A DNA stretch of 64,000 nucleotides from Elizabethkingia bruuniana (lineage in GTDB: Bacteria > Bacteroidota > Bacteroidia > Flavobacteriales > Weeksellaceae). The position numbers were made by a program, and so were the translations under genes. Where the stretch lies: assembly GCF_002024805.1 (NCBI RefSeq), contig NZ_CP014337.1:186001-250000 (forward strand), read 5' to 3'. This document shows positions 61,939 through 64,000 of the stretch, one piece after another (the first letter of the stretch is position 1; each line of letters begins with the position of its first letter). The notes beneath the pieces are model-generated. The model had not been told where the DNA came from. It saw only the letters and a program-made list of their open reading frames with translations, and searched no databases.

Positions 61939-62955
61939 TTAAAGGTCATATTTAGCCGTAGCTGTAGCTCTAAGATCAGTGAATTCTCCTTTCTCGTATT
62001 TCAGTTTGGCAACCATTGCAATCATTGCAGCGTTGTCGGTAGTATATTCAAATTTCGGAATGTAATAATTCCATCCTTTTTTCTCGGAAAGCTCTTTTAA
62101 AGCACTTCTCAGTTTTGAGTTAGCAGATACACCGCCTGCAATAGCAATTTCTTTTACACCGTAATCATCAGCTGCTTTTTCCAGTTTTTTCAGAAGGATA
62201 TCGATGATGTTTTTCTGAACAGAAGCACAAAGGTCATTCAGGTTTTCTTTAACGAAATCCGGATTCTTTTTTATTTCCTTCTGAAGGAAATACAACACTG
62301 ATGTTTTTATTCCGCTGAAAGAATAATCATATCCCTCTAATCTGGGCTTGTTAAACTGAAATGCATTTTCATCTCCTTCTTTGGATAGCTTGTCTATAAT
62401 AGGTCCGGCAGGATAATCCAGATCCATAATCTTACCTATTTTGTCAAAAGCCTCTCCGGCAGCATCATCTATTGTTCTGCCAAGAATTTCCATATCGAAA
62501 TAATCTTTTACCAGTACAATCAGTGTATGTCCACCGCTTACAGTAAGGCAAATGAATGGAAATTTTGGTGGATTAGGATTAGCATCTTCAATGAAATGTG
62601 CAAGGATATGTGCCTGAAGATGATTTACTTCTATCAACGGGACATCCAGAGACATCGCCAACGATTTAGCAAAGGAGGTTCCCACAAGAAGTGACCCCAA
62701 AAGACCAGGTCCCCGGGTAAAACCTATGGCACAAATTTCATTTTGTTGTATATTTGCTTGGTTGAGTGCTTGGTGAACAACAGGGATAATATTTTGCTGA
62801 TGCGCGCGGGATGCCAGTTCTGGGACAACGCCACCATATTCCAGATGAATTTTCTGGTTGGCTGCGATGTTGGACAAAATGCTATTCCCCTGTATGATGG
62901 CAGCAGAAGTGTCATCACAAGAAGACTCAATACCTAAAATAACAGACTTGCTCAT
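61939..62955 (-). CDS. tsaD: tRNA N6-adenosine threonylcarbamoyltransferase
   Basis: Transfers the threonylcarbamoyl group to A37 of ANN-decoding tRNAs together with TsaB and TsaE. ILGIESSCDDTSAAI at the start, ELASRAHQQNI near residue 50 with the iron/zinc ligands, and GGVSANSKLR near 276 are the family motifs. I start at the ATG at 62955 (MSKSVILG); the TTG at 62964 lies inside the divergent gene. Only 2 bp separate it from the tamB ATG. Confidence 0.95.
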   Translation of the reverse strand: MSKSVILGIESSCDDTSAAIIQGNSILSNIAANQKIHLEYGGVVPELASRAHQQNIIPVVHQALNQANIQQNEICAIGFTRGPGLLGSLLVGTSFAKSLAMSLDVPLIEVNHLQAHILAHFIEDANPNPPKFPFICLTVSGGHTLIVLVKDYFDMEILGRTIDDAAGEAFDKIGKIMDLDYPAGPIIDKLSKEGDENAFQFNKPRLEGYDYSFSGIKTSVLYFLQKEIKKNPDFVKENLNDLCASVQKNIIDILLKKLEKAADDYGVKEIAIAGGVSANSKLRSALKELSEKKGWNYYIPKFEYTTDNAAMIAMVAKLKYEKGEFTDLRATATAKYDL

Positions 62956-62957
62956 AG

Positions 62958-64000
62958 ATGGCAAATTTAGAGAATAATAAGGACAATAACGAAAAACCGA
63001 TTGAAAAGCAGATCGGAAAAGCTGTAGATAAAACCATAGATACGGTTTCTAAAGCGGTAGATGATGCAGAACATTTTGCCGAGGACGTTGCAAAACAGGC
63101 AATAGAAGATGCATCACATTACAGCTGGTGGGCCAAACTATTATTGTACCTTTTTTATATAGGATTGGGTATTGTCGGCCTGTTTTTTATTGTTGTAAGT
63201 TTACCGGTCACGAAAGACTGGGCAGCTACCAAAGCTTTAGGCTCCCTCAATAAAGATTTCGGAATCGAAATTTCTAAAAAAAGTGTAAACCTTAATATCT
63301 TCGGAGATGTTACCATCGAAGGATTGGAAATAAAAGATCATAGAGGTTTTCCTTTTATAAAAGCAAAAGAATACCGGGCGAGTTCCGATTGGTTTTCTTT
63401 ACTGGATATTGGTTCTACCAACACTCTGGCTTTTAAGTCTATGATCTTAAAAAATGCTGATGTAAAAGTCATTACTTATAAAGGCGATTCTATAGACAAC
63501 TTTAACCGCTTTATCAGCAAATTCGACGACGGAAAGCCCAGAAATCCTAATAAGCCGATGTTCCAGCTGCGTTCCAGAGTACAGATTCTGGATAGTAAAA
63601 TTTCTATTGTCAATCAGAATCATACCGGAGAAGAAGCAAAATGGCTAACAGCAGATCATTTTAATCTTACAGCTCCTTTATTAAAAGTTAAAGGTCCTGA
63701 TGTAAGTGCACGGATCAATAACATGACCTTTCAGACAGTTCGTTGGGGGAAGAAGCACCTTGTGGAAACTTTCTCTACGGATTTCTCTTTGACCAAAGAA
63801 AAACTAACATTTAAAGATCTTACTTTAAATACTGATCATTCATTACTAATGGGAGATCTTGTTCTGAATCTGGATAAGAAAACCCACTTTGCAGATTTTA
63901 CCAACAAAGTTTTCTGGAATATGAAGCTGAAGTTAGGCAGTCAGGTAAGTGGTTATGATATAAGCTATTTTGTAGACAGATGGGATAACTATATACCGAT
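62958..64000 (+). CDS. tamB: TamB-like translocation/assembly protein, 5' part
   Basis: A frame open from the ATG at 62958 to the window edge (347 codons). A charged Lys/Glu/Asp-rich cytoplasmic tail (1-58) precedes one membrane anchor (about 60-85, LLLYLFYIGLGIVGLFFIVV) and the start of a long beta-rich AsmA/TamB-like repeat region (NLNIFGDVTIEGLEIKDHRG near residue 113). TamB bridges inner and outer membranes for outer-membrane protein assembly or lipid transfer. The C-terminal DUF490 domain lies outside the window. Confidence 0.8.
   Translation, partial: MANLENNKDNNEKPIEKQIGKAVDKTIDTVSKAVDDAEHFAEDVAKQAIEDASHYSWWAKLLLYLFYIGLGIVGLFFIVVSLPVTKDWAATKALGSLNKDFGIEISKKSVNLNIFGDVTIEGLEIKDHRGFPFIKAKEYRASSDWFSLLDIGSTNTLAFKSMILKNADVKVITYKGDSIDNFNRFISKFDDGKPRNPNKPMFQLRSRVQILDSKISIVNQNHTGEEAKWLTADHFNLTAPLLKVKGPDVSARINNMTFQTVRWGKKHLVETFSTDFSLTKEKLTFKDLTLNTDHSLLMGDLVLNLDKKTHFADFTNKVFWNMKLKLGSQVSGYDISYFVDRWDNYIP

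Overview
The window looks like chromosomal DNA from a Flavobacteriia member of the Bacteroidota, closest in feel to Elizabethkingia/Chryseobacterium (family-level inference). The evidence is the AT-rich sequence, Bacteroidota-type -7 promoter boxes (TAnnTTTG) with little Shine-Dalgarno signal, TonB-dependent receptors with carboxypeptidase-like N-termini, DUF4270 and FISUMP-type lipoproteins, and FimB/Mfa-like surface lipoproteins. No insertion sequence, prophage, rRNA operon or CRISPR array was seen.

Layout. 1-18 kb is housekeeping: an ABC exporter (cut by the window edge), cobalamin adenosyltransferase, thiamine pyrophosphokinase, arginine decarboxylase and agmatinase (the two-step route from arginine to putrescine), a four-gene minus-strand operon with a zinc-ribbon regulator, BON/SH3 proteins, an outer-membrane beta-barrel protein, panC, a one-domain glycogen-synthase-like protein, a DUF4270 lipoprotein and glmS. 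18-34 kb is an almost complete assimilatory sulfate reduction and cysteine locus on the plus strand: Rrf2 regulator, cysH (APS-reductase type), cysD, cysN, serine acetyltransferase, cysteine synthase, siroheme methyltransferase, cysJ, cysI, a TonB-dependent receptor, and a fusion of a siroheme-synthase dehydrogenase domain to a TauE/SafE-type transporter. A 27-residue mini-ORF ending in Cys-Met-Cys-Cys lies between cysI and the receptor and may be a cysteine-sensing leader peptide.

34-57 kb is accessory and is the most unusual part. It holds a repeated cassette: a membrane-anchored (or TPR-AraC) helix-turn-helix regulator, a 58-100 residue protein with a GIAA(N/G)S core and a C-terminal Trp, and a fimbrillin-like lipoprotein, often with a FISUMP C-terminal domain. 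Two cassettes are complete (35.3-38.6 and 38.9-42.3 kb) and share a 1.25-kb block about 98% identical although their 5' halves have diverged, which points to gene conversion. A third has lost its lipoprotein (42.9-44.1 kb), a fourth is divergently arranged with a TPR-AraC regulator (53.3-57.2 kb), and a TetR-linked lipoprotein (50.5-53.0 kb) is a variant. Most cassette control regions carry direct repeats spaced about one helical turn (11 bp), with a different sequence in each. In the middle are a two-component system and, just downstream of it, two tandem 397-bp units. Each unit carries paired TCGATATATATCGA-type palindromes, a 26-codon mini-ORF and a terminator.

57.6-64 kb returns to housekeeping: tRNA-Ser(GGA), asparaginase, trmH-type and rsmE rRNA/tRNA methyltransferases, a four-helix-bundle protein, tsaD, and the 5' end of a tamB-like gene diverging from tsaD with only 2 bp between the start codons.
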